DNA of 64,000 nt. It comes from Lentzea sp. NBRC 105346. Its GTDB lineage: Bacteria; Actinomycetota; Actinomycetes; Mycobacteriales; Pseudonocardiaceae. The notes below the pieces were generated by a model. It had not been told where the DNA came from. It worked only from the letters and a program-made list of their open reading frames with translations, and did no database searches. The position numbers and the translations under genes are program-made. The stretch lies in the NCBI RefSeq assembly GCF_030269605.1, contig NZ_BSTQ01000001.1, positions 124,001-188,000 on the forward strand, in the 5' to 3' direction. Position 1 is the first letter of the stretch, and every line of letters begins with the position of its first letter. Shown here in pieces: positions 27,022 to 38,400 of the stretch.

Positions 27022-28111
27022 GGACCTCACCACGCTGGTCGGCGACTCGGCGCCGGAGTGGGACCGTACCGGCCTGCTGCCGCTCGAGCTGCTGCGCGAC
27101 CTCGGCCGTCGCGGCCTGCTGTGCGCGCAGGTGCCCGCCGAGTTCGGCGGGCTCGGGTATTCCGGTCAGGACAACGGGGAGTTCACCGCGCACGTCGGCG
27201 GCCTGTGCAGCTCGCTGCGCAGCGTGATGACGTCGCAGGGGATGGCGGCCTGGACGGTGCAGCGGTTCGGCGCGCCGGACCAGCGTGCGCGGTGGCTGCC
27301 GCGGTTGACGGGCGGAGAGCTGGCCGCCGTGGCGTTCAGCGAGCCGGGGGCGGGCAGCGACTTGGCCGGCATGGGCACGACCGTCGAGCAGGATGGCGAC
27401 TCGGTGATCGTCACCGGCCGCAAGGTGTGGATCACCGTTGGCGCGTACGCCGACGTCGTCGTGGTTTTCGGTCGATACCAGCACGGAGCGGCCGCGGTCA
27501 TCGTGCCGGTGTCCACACCGGGTGTGCGGATCGAACGGATCGCCGACCCGCTCGGCTGCCGCGCCGCGGGGCACGCCAACGTCGTGCTGGACGCGGTGCG
27601 CGTTCCGGCCGAGAACATGCTGGGACGGTCCGGGATTCCGCTGCCGTTCCTCGTGACGGCGGCGTTGTCCTATGGCCGGCTCTCCGTCGCCTGGGGCTGT
27701 GTCGGCATCCTGCGGGCTTGTCTCGGTGCCGCGGCGAGGCACGCGAAGACGCGCGAGCAGAACGGAATCGTCCTCGCCGATCATCAGCTCGTGGCCGCGC
27801 ACCTCGCTGATCTCTACGTCGCCGAGCAGGTGGCGACTCGGGTGTGCGAGCACGCGAGCCGCTGCTGGGACTCGGAGTCGCCGGAGCTCGTGAGCGCGGT
27901 GGTCACCGCGAAGCACGTCGCGGCGACGCAGGCCGCGGCCGGGGCGTCGACCGCGGTGCAGGTGCTGGCGTCGGCGGGATCGAGGGACGGGCATGTGGTG
28001 GCGCGGGCGTACCGCGACGCGAAGCTGATGGAGATCATCGAGGGCAGCAACGAGATCTGCCGGACGGTGCTGGCCCGGCACGTGCTCGCCGGCGTCGGGA
28101 GTGGACAGTGA
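27014..28111 (+). CDS. fkbI: Acyl-ACP dehydrogenase (FkbI-like)
   Basis: The 365-residue flavoenzyme of the acyl-CoA dehydrogenase fold performs one oxidation in making hydroxymalonyl-ACP from glyceryl-ACP. Motifs include AFSEPGAGSDLAG and GRKVWITVGAYAD in the FAD-binding middle domain and the C-terminal LMEIIEGSNEICRTVLARHVL helix. The start is a GTG at 27014 inside the end of fkbJ, and its stop overlaps the fkbH start by 4 nt (GTGA). Length is normal for the family. Confidence 0.92.
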   Translation: MPEDLTTLVGDSAPEWDRTGLLPLELLRDLGRRGLLCAQVPAEFGGLGYSGQDNGEFTAHVGGLCSSLRSVMTSQGMAAWTVQRFGAPDQRARWLPRLTGGELAAVAFSEPGAGSDLAGMGTTVEQDGDSVIVTGRKVWITVGAYADVVVVFGRYQHGAAAVIVPVSTPGVRIERIADPLGCRAAGHANVVLDAVRVPAENMLGRSGIPLPFLVTAALSYGRLSVAWGCVGILRACLGAAARHAKTREQNGIVLADHQLVAAHLADLYVAEQVATRVCEHASRCWDSESPELVSAVVTAKHVAATQAAAGASTAVQVLASAGSRDGHVVARAYRDAKLMEIIEGSNEICRTVLARHVLAGVGSGQ

Positions 28112-29163
28112 CCCTGGTCAAATGTCTTGTCTGGGATCTGGACAACACGTTGTGGCGCGGCACGTTGCTCGAGGACGACGCGGTCGTGTTCGACGACGCG
28201 GTGCGCGACGTGATCGTCGAGCTGGACTCCAGGGGCGTGCTGCAGGCGGTGTCCAGCAAGAACGACCACGACCTCGCGTGGGCGAAGCTCGTGGAGCTGG
28301 GGGTCGCGGAGTACTTTGTCGCCGCGCGCATCGGCTGGGGACCGAAGTCGGCGGCCGTGCGGGAGATCGCGGACGAGCTGGGCTTCGCACCGGCGACGAT
28401 CGCGTTCGTGGACGACCAGCCAGTCGAACGCGCGGAGGTCGCCCACCACCTGCCCGCCGTGCGCTGTTATCCGGCGGAGCGGGTCCTCGACCTGGCCGCC
28501 CTCCCGGAGTTCAGTCCCGAGGTGGTCACGGTCGACGCGCGACGACGCCGGTCGATGTACCAGGCCGCGCGGCGTCGTGATCACGAACGCGCCGGGTTCA
28601 CCGGGCCGGACGAGGACTTCCTGCGCTCGTTGGATCTCGTCATGGAGATCGTGCCCGCCACCGCCGACCTGGTGTCCAGGGTGGAGGAGCTGACGCGCCG
28701 CACCAGCCAGATGAACGCGACCGGCGTGCACTACTCGCAGGAGACGTTGTGCGGTGTGCTCGACCAGGTCCTCGTCGTCACGATGTCCGACCGCTTCGGC
28801 TCCCACGGTGCCGTCGGTGTGGTGCTCCTGGAACGCGGCCCGGCGGTGTGGCACCTGAAGCTGCTGGCCACCTCGTGCCGGGTGGTGTCGTTCGGCGCGG
28901 GTGCGGTGATCCTGCGGTGGCTGGCCGACCAGGCGGCGCGGGCGGGCACGCACCTGGTCGCCGACTTCCGGCGCACCGAACGCAACCGGATCATGGAGAT
29001 CGCGTACCGCTTCGCGGGGTTCACCGACGACGCGTGCGCCTGCCGGGATGGGCTGGCCCCGGCGGAGGACGTCGAACGGCTGCACCTGCTTCCGGTGCGT
29101 CAGAAACCACCCGGAATAATGCGTCTCACTGCGCCCGATCTCACCGCTTTCGCAATAACGTAA
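28108..29163 (+). CDS. fkbH: Glyceryl-ACP synthase, HAD-type (FkbH-like)
   Basis: FkbH (351 aa) loads a three-carbon unit from 1,3-bisphosphoglycerate onto the discrete ACP and removes its phosphate. The N-terminal HAD motif WDLDNTLW gives the catalytic pair Asp10/Asp12, followed by a SSKND motif and a FVDDQPVER motif, with an acyltransferase-like C-terminal half. The start is a GTG at 28108. Its last 23 bases overlap the convergent fkbG gene, and the final codons are unusually AT-rich (two ATA isoleucines, TAA stop). Confidence 0.94.
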   Translation: MTLVKCLVWDLDNTLWRGTLLEDDAVVFDDAVRDVIVELDSRGVLQAVSSKNDHDLAWAKLVELGVAEYFVAARIGWGPKSAAVREIADELGFAPATIAFVDDQPVERAEVAHHLPAVRCYPAERVLDLAALPEFSPEVVTVDARRRRSMYQAARRRDHERAGFTGPDEDFLRSLDLVMEIVPATADLVSRVEELTRRTSQMNATGVHYSQETLCGVLDQVLVVTMSDRFGSHGAVGVVLLERGPAVWHLKLLATSCRVVSFGAGAVILRWLADQAARAGTHLVADFRRTERNRIMEIAYRFAGFTDDACACRDGLAPAEDVERLHLLPVRQKPPGIMRLTAPDLTAFAIT

Positions 29164-29791
29164 CGCCGTCCGCGATCGGCAGCAGAACGAGATCGACGCG
29201 TTCGTCGTTACGCAATTGCGCGTTCACCTTCCGGATGGTCTCGGTGTCGGCGTCGTTCGCGTCGGCGTCAACGACGCGACCCGACAGCAAAGTGTTATCC
29301 AGAATGATGAGGCCGCCAGTTCGCACTAGGCGTAGGCTCTCTTCCAGGTAGTGACCGTAGCTCGACTTGTCGGCATCGACGAAAACGATGTCAAAGCCTT
29401 CAACCGGCATCGTCGCGAGCATCGTGGTGGCGTCGCCCTGCCGGAAGTCGATGCGGTCGCGCACCCCGGCCTCGGCCCAGTAAGGCTCCGCGACACTCAA
29501 CCACCTGGCGGTGATATCGCAGGTGACGACCTTGCCGTCAGCTGGGAGGGCAGAGGCGATGCAGAGCGTGCTGTAGCCGGTGAACGTGCCGATCTCAAGC
29601 ACCTCGCGTGCGGCGGTGAGCCGCACGAGAAATGCCAGCAGCTGCCCTTGTCCGGGCATCACCTGCATTGCCTTCCCCAACGGAATTCCGGCCGTCTCAA
29701 TTCGCAGTCGTTCGAGCACGGAATCTTCGCGAAGTGAGACGCTGTCGACGTAGTCGAGCAGGTTCGGTGTCAGCTCTATTTGACCGGCCAT
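29141..29791 (-). CDS. fkbG: SAM-dependent O-methyltransferase (FkbG-like)
   Basis: The 216-residue methyltransferase belongs to the caffeoyl-CoA/catechol O-methyltransferase family and would methylate hydroxymalonyl-ACP to methoxymalonyl-ACP. It has the SAM motif LEIGTFTGYS (residues 65-74), the metal-site FVDADKSSY and GGLIILDNTL. It is the only gene of the five-gene pathway on the minus strand. Its codon use is visibly more AT-rich than its neighbours, including ATA, AAA and one TTA leucine codon (codon 212, at 29156-29158), which hints at a different origin. It is divergent from the first PKS gene over an 88-bp gap. Confidence 0.93.
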   Translation of the reverse strand: MAGQIELTPNLLDYVDSVSLREDSVLERLRIETAGIPLGKAMQVMPGQGQLLAFLVRLTAAREVLEIGTFTGYSTLCIASALPADGKVVTCDITARWLSVAEPYWAEAGVRDRIDFRQGDATTMLATMPVEGFDIVFVDADKSSYGHYLEESLRLVRTGGLIILDNTLLSGRVVDADANDADTETIRKVNAQLRNDERVDLVLLPIADGVTLLRKR

Positions 29792-29879
29792 GGGATATTT
29801 CCTAGATTGTCACGCAATATCGTGTCAAGACGTGTGACATGACAGGTCAAGCTGGTGCCGGTCCCGTCGAAAGGTGAAC
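29792..29879. promoter_or_regulatory. Divergent, AT-rich fkbG/PKS promoter region
   Basis: This 88-bp gap between divergent fkbG and the first PKS gene is markedly more AT-rich than the rest of the cluster, with stretches such as GGGATATTTCC and CGCAATATCG. It must hold the promoters or leaders for both genes unless the PKS is transcribed from further upstream. The ribosome site AAAGGTG precedes the PKS ATG at 29880. I could not settle on -10/-35 boxes. Confidence 0.55.
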
Positions 29880-32454
29880 ATGGACTTAGCGGTCGTCGGG
29901 TTCTCCTGTCGTGTGCCGGGTGCGTCCTCGCCGGAGGAGTTCTGGACACTGCTGCGCACCGGCGTGGACGTGGCGGGTCGCCCACTCGACGGCGTCGACC
30001 TCTTCGACGCGGCGTTCTTCGGCATCTCGCCCCGCGAGGCCGACGTCATGGATCCGCAGCAGCGGCTCGCGCTGGAACTCGCGTGGGAGGCGTTCGAGCA
30101 CGCGGGAGTCCGTCCTGGTGGCCGGGCCGGTGTCTTCGTCGGCGCGATGTGGGACGACTACGCCGAACTGTGCGGTGACGCGGCCGGCCGGCACGCGGTC
30201 ACCGGGCTGCGGCGCGGAATGATCGCGAACCGGATCTCGCACGTGCTGGGGTTGCGGGGACCCAGCACGACGATCGACACCGGTCAGTCGTCCTCCCTCG
30301 TCGCCGTGCACCAGGCGTGCCAGAGCCTGTGGTCGGGGGAGTCGGCGGTGGCGCTGGCAGGCGGGGTGAACCTCGTGCTCGCGCCGCACGACGAGGCGGC
30401 GTTCGGCACGCTCTCACCGGATGGTCGCTGCTTCACGTTCGATCACCGCGCCAACGGCTACGTGCGCGGTTCCGGCGGCGGGTTCGTCCTGCTGAAGCCA
30501 CTCGCGGACGCGCTCGCCGACGGCGACCGGGTGCACTGCGTGGTGCGTGGAAGCGCGGTCAACCACGACGGCACCGCGGCGGGATTCACCGTCCCGTCCG
30601 CGGCCGCGCAAGAGGACGTCGTGCGCTCGGCCTGTGCACGGGCGGGCGTCCGTCCCGAGGACGTCGCCTACGTCGAGTTGCACGGCACCGGAACTCCGGT
30701 GGGCGACCCGGTGGAGGCCGCCGCGCTCGGCGCCGTGTTCGGGACGTCGCCGCGGCGCGTGGCCGTCGGATCCGTGAAGACGAACATCGGGCACCTGGAG
30801 AGCGCCGCGGGCGTGGCCGGGTTGCTCAAGACGGTCCTCGCGCTGGCACACGGGGAGATCCCGCCGAGTCTGAACTTCGAGCGCTCCGACCTGCCGCTGG
30901 AGTCCTACAACCTGAGCGTGCGGACAGCGCTCTCGCCGTGGCCGGACGGGCCGCGGGTGGCGGGGGTGAGCTCGTTCGGCCTGGGCGGCACCAACGCGCA
31001 CGTGATTCTTGAAGCGTCCCCTGTGGATAACTCGGTTTCCGGCCCGGAACTGTCGGACCGGCGTGGGACGATTGGAGTGGGGACCTCGGTCCCCCCATGG
31101 GGGGTTCCGCTTGTTGTTTCGGCGAAGTCCCCGGCTTCGCTGTGCGCGCAGATCGAGCTCATCCGCGACGTGCGGGCCGATCCGCTCGACGTCGGTTACT
31201 CGCTGCTGACGACGCGGTCGTCGTTCGATCATCGGGCCGTCCTGCTCGACGGGGTCGAGATCGCGCGCGGGCGTGCGACGGACGGGCGGCTCGGTTTCCT
31301 GTTCTCCGGGCAGGGAACGCAGCACCGCGACATGGGCCGGCGGTTGTACGAGGCCTTCCCGGTGTTCGCCGCCGCCTACGACGAGGTGCTGCGTCACCTG
31401 CGGGTGCCGGATCTCGACCCGGTGGAGACCGGGTTCGCGCAACCCGCGTTGTTCGCTTTCCAGGTGGCGCTGTTCCGGCTGGCCGAGTCGTGGGGTCTGC
31501 GGCCCGACTTCGTGGCCGGCCACTCCGTCGGCGAGCTCGCGGCCGCGCACTGCGCGGGCGTGTGGTCGCTCGCGGACGCGGCCACCGTCGTGGCGGCGCG
31601 GGCACGACTCATGCAGGTGCTGCCGCCTGGCGTGATGTTCGCGCTGCGCGCGGATCCAGACGAGGTCACCGGCGTCGACATCGCGGCCGTCAACGGGCCG
31701 CGGTCGATCGTGATCGCCGGTGACGAGGAGACCGTGGCAGGCGTCGCCGCGCGGTTCGAACACCGCAGACTCGACGTGACGCGGGCGTTCCATTCGGCAC
31801 ACGTGGACGCGATGCTCGACGAGTTCCGTGTCGTGCTGAACGCGGTGACGTACGCCGAGCCGTCCATTCCGTTCGCCGGTAAGGACGTCCGTTCGCCGGA
31901 GTACTGGGTGCGTCAGGCGCGCGACACCGTGCGATTCGCCGACGATGTCGCCCACCTGCGATCAGCGGGTGTGACGCACTTCGCCGAGATCGGGCCGGAC
32001 GGCGTGCTGTCCGCGCTGGTCGATGGTGCGGTTCCGTTGCTGCGCAAGGGACAGGACGAGTCGCGATCCGTCGTCCTCGGACTCGCGCGGCTGCACGTTG
32101 CCGGAGTCGGCGTGGACTGGTCGGAGTTCGTCCGCGGCGGGCGCCGGATCGAACTGCCGACGTACGCTTTCGACCGCCGCAGGCACTGGTTCGGCGAACG
32201 CGCCACCGCTCCCGCTCCGGTCATCGCGCGTGACCAGGCCGAGGTCGTGACGACGCAGGTCGCCCTCGTCCTCGGCCACGAACCATCCGATGTGGACATT
32301 CGCAGGACGTTCAAGGACCTCGGCTGCGACTCGGTCTCGATCGTGGAGCTGCGCAACGCCCTCTGTTCCGCGCTGGGACGTGACCTGCCCACGACGATCC
32401 TCTTCGACCGGCCGACGCCCGAAGCGCTCGTCCGTTTCCTCGACGGGGCGGACG
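29880..32454 (+). other. PKS loading module: KSQ-AT-ACP
   Basis: KSQ has DTGQSSS (Gln136). The AT (about residues 471-715) has GHSVGE (Ser549) and an AFHS motif (TRAFHS), which are malonyl-type signatures. The ACP serine is Ser818 in GCDSVS. Known KSQ modules decarboxylate malonyl-ACP, so an acetyl starter is predicted. Confidence 0.88.
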
Positions 32455-35400
32455 ACCAACCGGTGGCCGTCCCGGTGAACCCGAGCGAGCCGATCGCCAT
32501 CGTGGCGATGAGCTGCCGCTATCCCGGTGGTGTCACGACGCCTGAAGAGCTGTGGCGACTCGTTGCTGAGGGCCGGGACGCGATCTCGGACTTCCCGCAC
32601 GACCGGGGCTGGAGCGCGTCCGGGGCCGGCGGATTCCTCCACGACGCGGGAGAGTTCGACGCCGCGTTCTTCGGCATGTCGCCGCGGGAGGCGCTGGCGA
32701 CCGACCCGCAACAGCGTCTCCTGCTGGAAACAGCATGGGAGGCCATCGAACGCGCCGGTATCGACGCCACGGCGCTGCGCGGGAGCGCGACCGGTGTTTT
32801 CGCCGGTATCAGCGGGCAGGACTACGCGACGGCGTCCACGGGCCGCCAGCTCACCGGAACGTCCACCTCGCTGGTGTCGGGGCGGGTGGCGTATGCGTTC
32901 GGGCTGCAGGGACCCGCGGTGACCGTCGACACGGCGTGCTCGTCGTCACTGGTAGCCGTGCACCTCGCCGCCCAGGCCCTGCGGTCGGGGGAGTGCTCGC
33001 TGGCGTTGGCCGGCGGCGTGACGGTGATGGCGACGCCGCGCATGTTCGCCGAGTTCTCCCGGCAGGGCGGGCTCGCGTCCGACGGGCGGTGCAAAGCGTT
33101 CTCGGCTGCCGCCGACGGGACCGGCTGGGCCGAGGGCGTCGGCGTGCTCCTGCTGGAGCGGTTGTCGGACGCACGGCGCAACGGGCATCCGGTGCTCGCG
33201 TTGCTGCGCGGTTCGGCGGTCAACTCCGACGGCGCCTCGAACGGGCTGACCGCGCCCAACGGGGTGGCCCAGCAGCGGGTGATCCGGTCCGCCCTCGCCT
33301 CGGCCGGTCTGTCCACTTCGGACGTTGATGTGGTGGAGGCGCACGGGACGGGTACGGCGCTGGGTGATCCGATCGAGGCCTCCGCACTGCTGGCCACTTA
33401 CGGCCAAGATCGTTCTTCTCCGGTGTTGTTGGGTTCGGTGAAGTCGAACATCGGTCACACGCAGGCGGCGGCGGGTGTGGCCGGTGTGATCAAGATGGTC
33501 GAGGCCATGCGGCATGGTGTGGCGCCTGCGTCGTTGCACGTCTCTGAGCCGTCGCCGCACGTGGACTGGTCGGCGGGTGCGGTTTCGCTGGCTGTCGAGG
33601 CGGCGCCGTGGCCTTCGACGGGACGGCCGCGTCGTGCGGCGGTGTCGTCGTTCGGGATCAGCGGCACGAACGCACATGTGATTCTCGAAGATTGCCCTGT
33701 GGATAACTCCACTTCGGCCCAAGAACTGTCAGACCCCCATGAGACGCTTAAGAAGGGGGCCTCGCGTCCCCCGGCGGGGGGCCAGGCGGAATCGATTCCG
33801 CGGTTGGTGTCGGCCAAGTCCGAGCTTGCGCTGCGCGAATACGTCGAGTTGATCAAGCGGGTCGAGGCGGATCCCGTCGACGTGGCGCACACGCTGGCCC
33901 GCCGCACGACGTTCGACCATCGGGCGGTGCTCCTCGGTGAGGACCTGGTCATGGGGCGTGCGGCGGGCGGGACGCTCGCCGTCGTGTTCTCCGGGCAGGG
34001 CCTGCTGGACATCGGTCAGGTCGAGCTGTTCGAACGCCAGGTGGCGGAGTTCCGCGAACTGGAGGCGCTGGGCGTGCGGCCGGCCCACCTCATCGGACAT
34101 TCGCTCGGCGAACTCGCCGTCGCGCATGTGTCGGGGGAGTGGAGCGAGGATCAGGCGCGGACGATCATCCGGGCGCGCGAACGACTCATGGAGCCGTTGG
34201 CCGGCGGCGTGATGGTGGTGGTGGAGGCGTCGGAAGCCGATGTCCTGCCGTTGCCGGACGGGGTCGCGCTCGCCGCGGTCAACGGCCCGAACTCGGTCGT
34301 GTTGTCCGGTGACGAGGCCGCGGTGGTGCGGGCCGCGCGACGCTGGCGGCACAAGCGGCTCACGACGCGGCACGCGTTCCACTCGCACCACATGGATCCG
34401 ATGCTGGCCGAGTTCCGGCAGATCCTGCAACGAGCCGGTGTGCCGAGGCCGGAGCACTGGGTTCGGCACGTGCGGGACACCGTCCGGTTCCACGACCGCC
34501 TCACCGAGGCCAACCCGGACCACGTCATCGAGATCGGCTCCGGCAAGCCACTGCTGAAGCAGATCGCGAAGGCATGGGTGAACGGCGCGGACGTCGACTG
34601 GAACCTGCCCGGCCGCCTCGTCGACCTGCCCACCTACCCGTTCGAACGCGAGCGCTACTGGCAGGCCACCGCGCCGAGGCAGTCCGCCCACCCCGTTCTC
34701 GACGAGGGCACCGACATCGCGGGCGACGACACGACCGTGTTCAGCGGGGCGCTCTCCACCGCGGCGCAGCCGTGGCTCGCGGACCACGTGATCCTCGGTG
34801 AGCGGCTCGTTCCCGGAACGGCGTTGCTGGAACTGGCGCTGCACGCCGCCCGTGTCACCGGACACGCGAGGGTCGACGAGCTCGCGCTGCTCGCCCCGAT
34901 GGCCTTGCCCGGTGACGACGTGCTCGAGCTCCAGGTGGTGGTGGACGGGGCAGCGATCGCAGTGCACGCCCGTCGTCGAGGTGAGCGGTGGACCAAGCAC
35001 GCCGAAGGTGTGCTCGGCGACGCCTCAGCCGCCGGGACGACGTTCACTGTGCCGCCGGACGCCGAGGAAATCGACCTCGACGAGCTGTACGAACTGTTGC
35101 ACGACAACGACTTCGTATACGGACACACCTTCCGCGGGCTCACCACGGCGTGGCGGCACGGTGACGACGTCTACGCCGCGATCACGCTTCCTGGTGAACC
35201 GGACGGTTTCGCGCTCCATCCCGCCTTGCTCGACGCTGCGCTGCATCCCGTGGTCGGCGGGCGCACCATTCCGTTCGCCTGGCGCGGTGTCACTCTGCAG
35301 ACCCAACGTTCTGGCTCGTCGCTGCTCGTGCGTCTGGCACCCGCCGGATCCGACAGCTACGCCATGACGGCCGTGGACGACGCGGGCACGCCTGTGCTCA

Positions 35401-38400
35401 CGGTCGACTCGCTCGTGCTGCGGCAGGCCGCGAAACCGAACGCGGGCGCGGTGTTCACAGTGGAGTGGACGACCACCACGGAGCCGGTCACGACACCGCG
35501 GTTGCCCGTGCTCGACCTCCGAGATCACGGTGAATCGGACGCGATCAGCCTGTGTACGCGAGTGCTCGGTGAAGTGCAGGCCGCGCAGGACGGTCTGGTC
35601 CTGGTGACTCACGGTGCGGTGGAAGCACGACCCGGCGACCCCGTGGATCCTTGCGCGAGCGCCGTGTGGGGACTCGTCCGGTCCGCGCAACGTGAGCATC
35701 CCGGCCGGTTCGTGCTGGTGGACACCGATGGACCCGTGCTGGTGCTGACGGGCGAGCCGGAGGTCGCGGTCCGCGCTGGTGCCGTGCTCGTCCCGGGACT
35801 CAAGCGAACCACGAGCTCCGCTGCCCACTGGCACACGGACGGCACGGTCCTCATCACGGGTGGAACGGGCGCAATCGGAACGGCGTTGGCACGTCACCTG
35901 GCTGCGCGGCACGGGGTGCGGCGCCTGGTGCTGGTGAACCGGGATGGTCCCGCCGATATGCCGGAGCTCGACGTCACGGTCGTTGCATGCGACGTGACGG
36001 ACCGGCAGGCCGTCGCCGACCTGCTGGCGTCGATCACGGACCTGCGTGCGGTCGTGCACCTGGCGGGAGTGATCGACGACGGGCTGCTGGATTCGCTCAC
36101 ACCCGAGCGGCTCGCCGCCGCCATGCGCCCCAAGGTCGATGGGGCACGCCACCTGCACGAACTGACCGCGGGACTGGACGCGTTCGTCCTGTTCTCGTCG
36201 GTCACCGCGACGATCGGCAGCCCCGGTCAGGCCGCCTACACCGCGGCCAACGCCTACCTCGACGGGCTCGCCAGGCAACGTCGCGCCGCGGGACTGCCCG
36301 CCACGTCGCTCGCCTGGGGGTTGTGGGAGGAACGCGGCGGCATCACCGGCCACCTCACCGAGACCGACCTGCACCGGATGCGGCGCTCGGGCGTGGCCCC
36401 GCTGACGACCGAGGACGCGCTCGCGCTGTTCGATCGGGTGTCCACAACGGACTTCGCCGTTCCGATGCGCGTCGACCTGTCGGCTCTCGACGGTGGGCCG
36501 ATGTGGCGCAACCTCGTCCGGCCACCCCGTGCGTCGGCAGGCGCACGAGAGTTGCGTGAGGTGGTGCGCGCCGAGACGACGGCGGTGCTGGGGCACCCGC
36601 GTCCGATCGACATGGACACGTCGTTCGCCGCGCTGGGCGCCGACTCGCTGGCCGCGCTGGAGCTGCGGAACCGGATCAACCAGCTCACCGGACTGCGGCT
36701 CTCCGCGACCGCGCTGTTCGATCACCCGACGCCCGCCGCACTCGTGCGGCATCTCCAGAGCACAGCACCGAAACCCGCTGTCGTCCGGGCGGCCGCCGTG
36801 GACGAGCCGATCGCGATCGTGGCGATGAGCTGCCGTTATCCGGGCGGTGTCACGACGCCCGATGAGCTGTGGCGGCTAGTCGCCGAAGGCCGGGATGCGA
36901 TCTCGGAGTTCCCGGACGACCGCGGGTGGGACACGGACCGCCTCTACGATCCCGACCCCGACGCGACTGGGAAGTCCAGCACCCGTCACGGCGGGTTCCT
37001 GCACGACGCGGCCTACTTCGACGCCGGGCTGTTCGACATCTCTCCGCGCGAGGCCGCGGCAATGGACCCGCAGCAACGCCTGCTGCTCGAAGCGTCGTGG
37101 GAGGTGCTCGAACGGGCGGGCATCGCGCCGACCTCGTTGCGTGGCAGCCACACCGGCGTGTTCGCCGGCCTCATGTACCACGACTACGCGGCCCGTTGGC
37201 AACGCGCGCCCCACGGCTACGAGGGCGCGGTGCTGACGGGCAACACAGGCAGCGTGCTGTCCGGCCGCATCGCCTACACGTTCGGCTTCCAGGGACCAGC
37301 CCTCACCGTCGACACGGCGTGTTCGTCGTCGTTGGTGGCGTTGCACCTGGCGGTGTCGGCGTTGCGCTCAGGGGAGTGCTCGCTGGCGTTGGCCGGTGGC
37401 GTCACCGTGATGTCGACGCCCAGCACGTTCGTCGAGTTCTCCCGCCAACGCGGGCTCGCGCCTGACGGGCGCTGCAAGTCGTTCTCGGCTGCCGCGGACG
37501 GCACGGGCTGGGCCGAGGGTGTCGGCGTGCTGCTCGTCGAACGGCTATCCGATGCCCGCCGGAACGGCCATCCGGTGTTGGCGCTGGTGCGCGGCACCGC
37601 CGTGAACTCGGATGGTGCGTCGAACGGGTTGACGGCGCCGAATGGTCCGTCGCAGGAGCGGGTGATCCGTGCGGCGCTGTCCGTGGCTGGTCTGTCCACT
37701 TCGGACGTCGATGTGGTGGAGGCGCACGGGACGGGGACGAGGCTCGGTGATCCGATCGAGGCTTCCGCTGTGCTGGCGACGTATGGCCAGGGTCGTTCGA
37801 CGCCGGTGTTGCTGGGGTCGGTGAAGTCGAACATCGGTCATACGCAGGCGGCGGCGGGTGTGGCTGGCGTGATCAAGATGGTTGAGGCGATGCGGCATGG
37901 CGTGGTGCCGGCGTCGTTGCACCTGGATGAGCCGTCGCCGCATGTGGACTGGCAGTCGGGTGCGGTTTCGCTCGCCACTGAAACCATCCCGTGGCCCTCG
38001 TTCGACCGTCCGCGTCGCGCGGCGGTGTCGTCGTTCGGGATCAGTGGCACGAACGCGCACGTGATTCTTGAAGAGTGCCCTGTGGATAACTCCATTTCGG
38101 GCCCGAAACTGTCAGATCCCCGTGAGACGCTTAAGAAGGGGGCTTCGCGTCCCCCGGCGGGGGGCCAGGCGGAATCGATTCCGTGGTTGGTGTCGGCGAA
38201 GTCCGAGTTCGCGCTGCGCGAATACGTCGAGCTGATCAAGCAGGTCGACGCGGATCCCGTCGACGTCGCGCACTCGCTGGTGACGACCCGCGCGGAGCTC
38301 GATCACCGCGCCGTGCTCATCGGCGACCAGGTGATCGGTGGGGTGGCGAAGCACGACCGGGTGGTGTTCGTGTTCCCCGGTCAGGGTTCGCAGTGGGCCG

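Noticed and set aside
29874-29876. GTG as the start of the first PKS gene.
   Set aside because: The AAAGG ribosome site would overlap this codon; the ATG at 29880 has better spacing. The difference is only two residues.
31080-31093. A perfect GGGAC-CTCG-GTCCC palindrome inside the loading-module KS-AT linker that matches the DosR-like pattern.
   Set aside because: It lies deep in coding sequence within a repeated linker element; the other linker copies do not keep the palindrome, so it is not counted as an operator.
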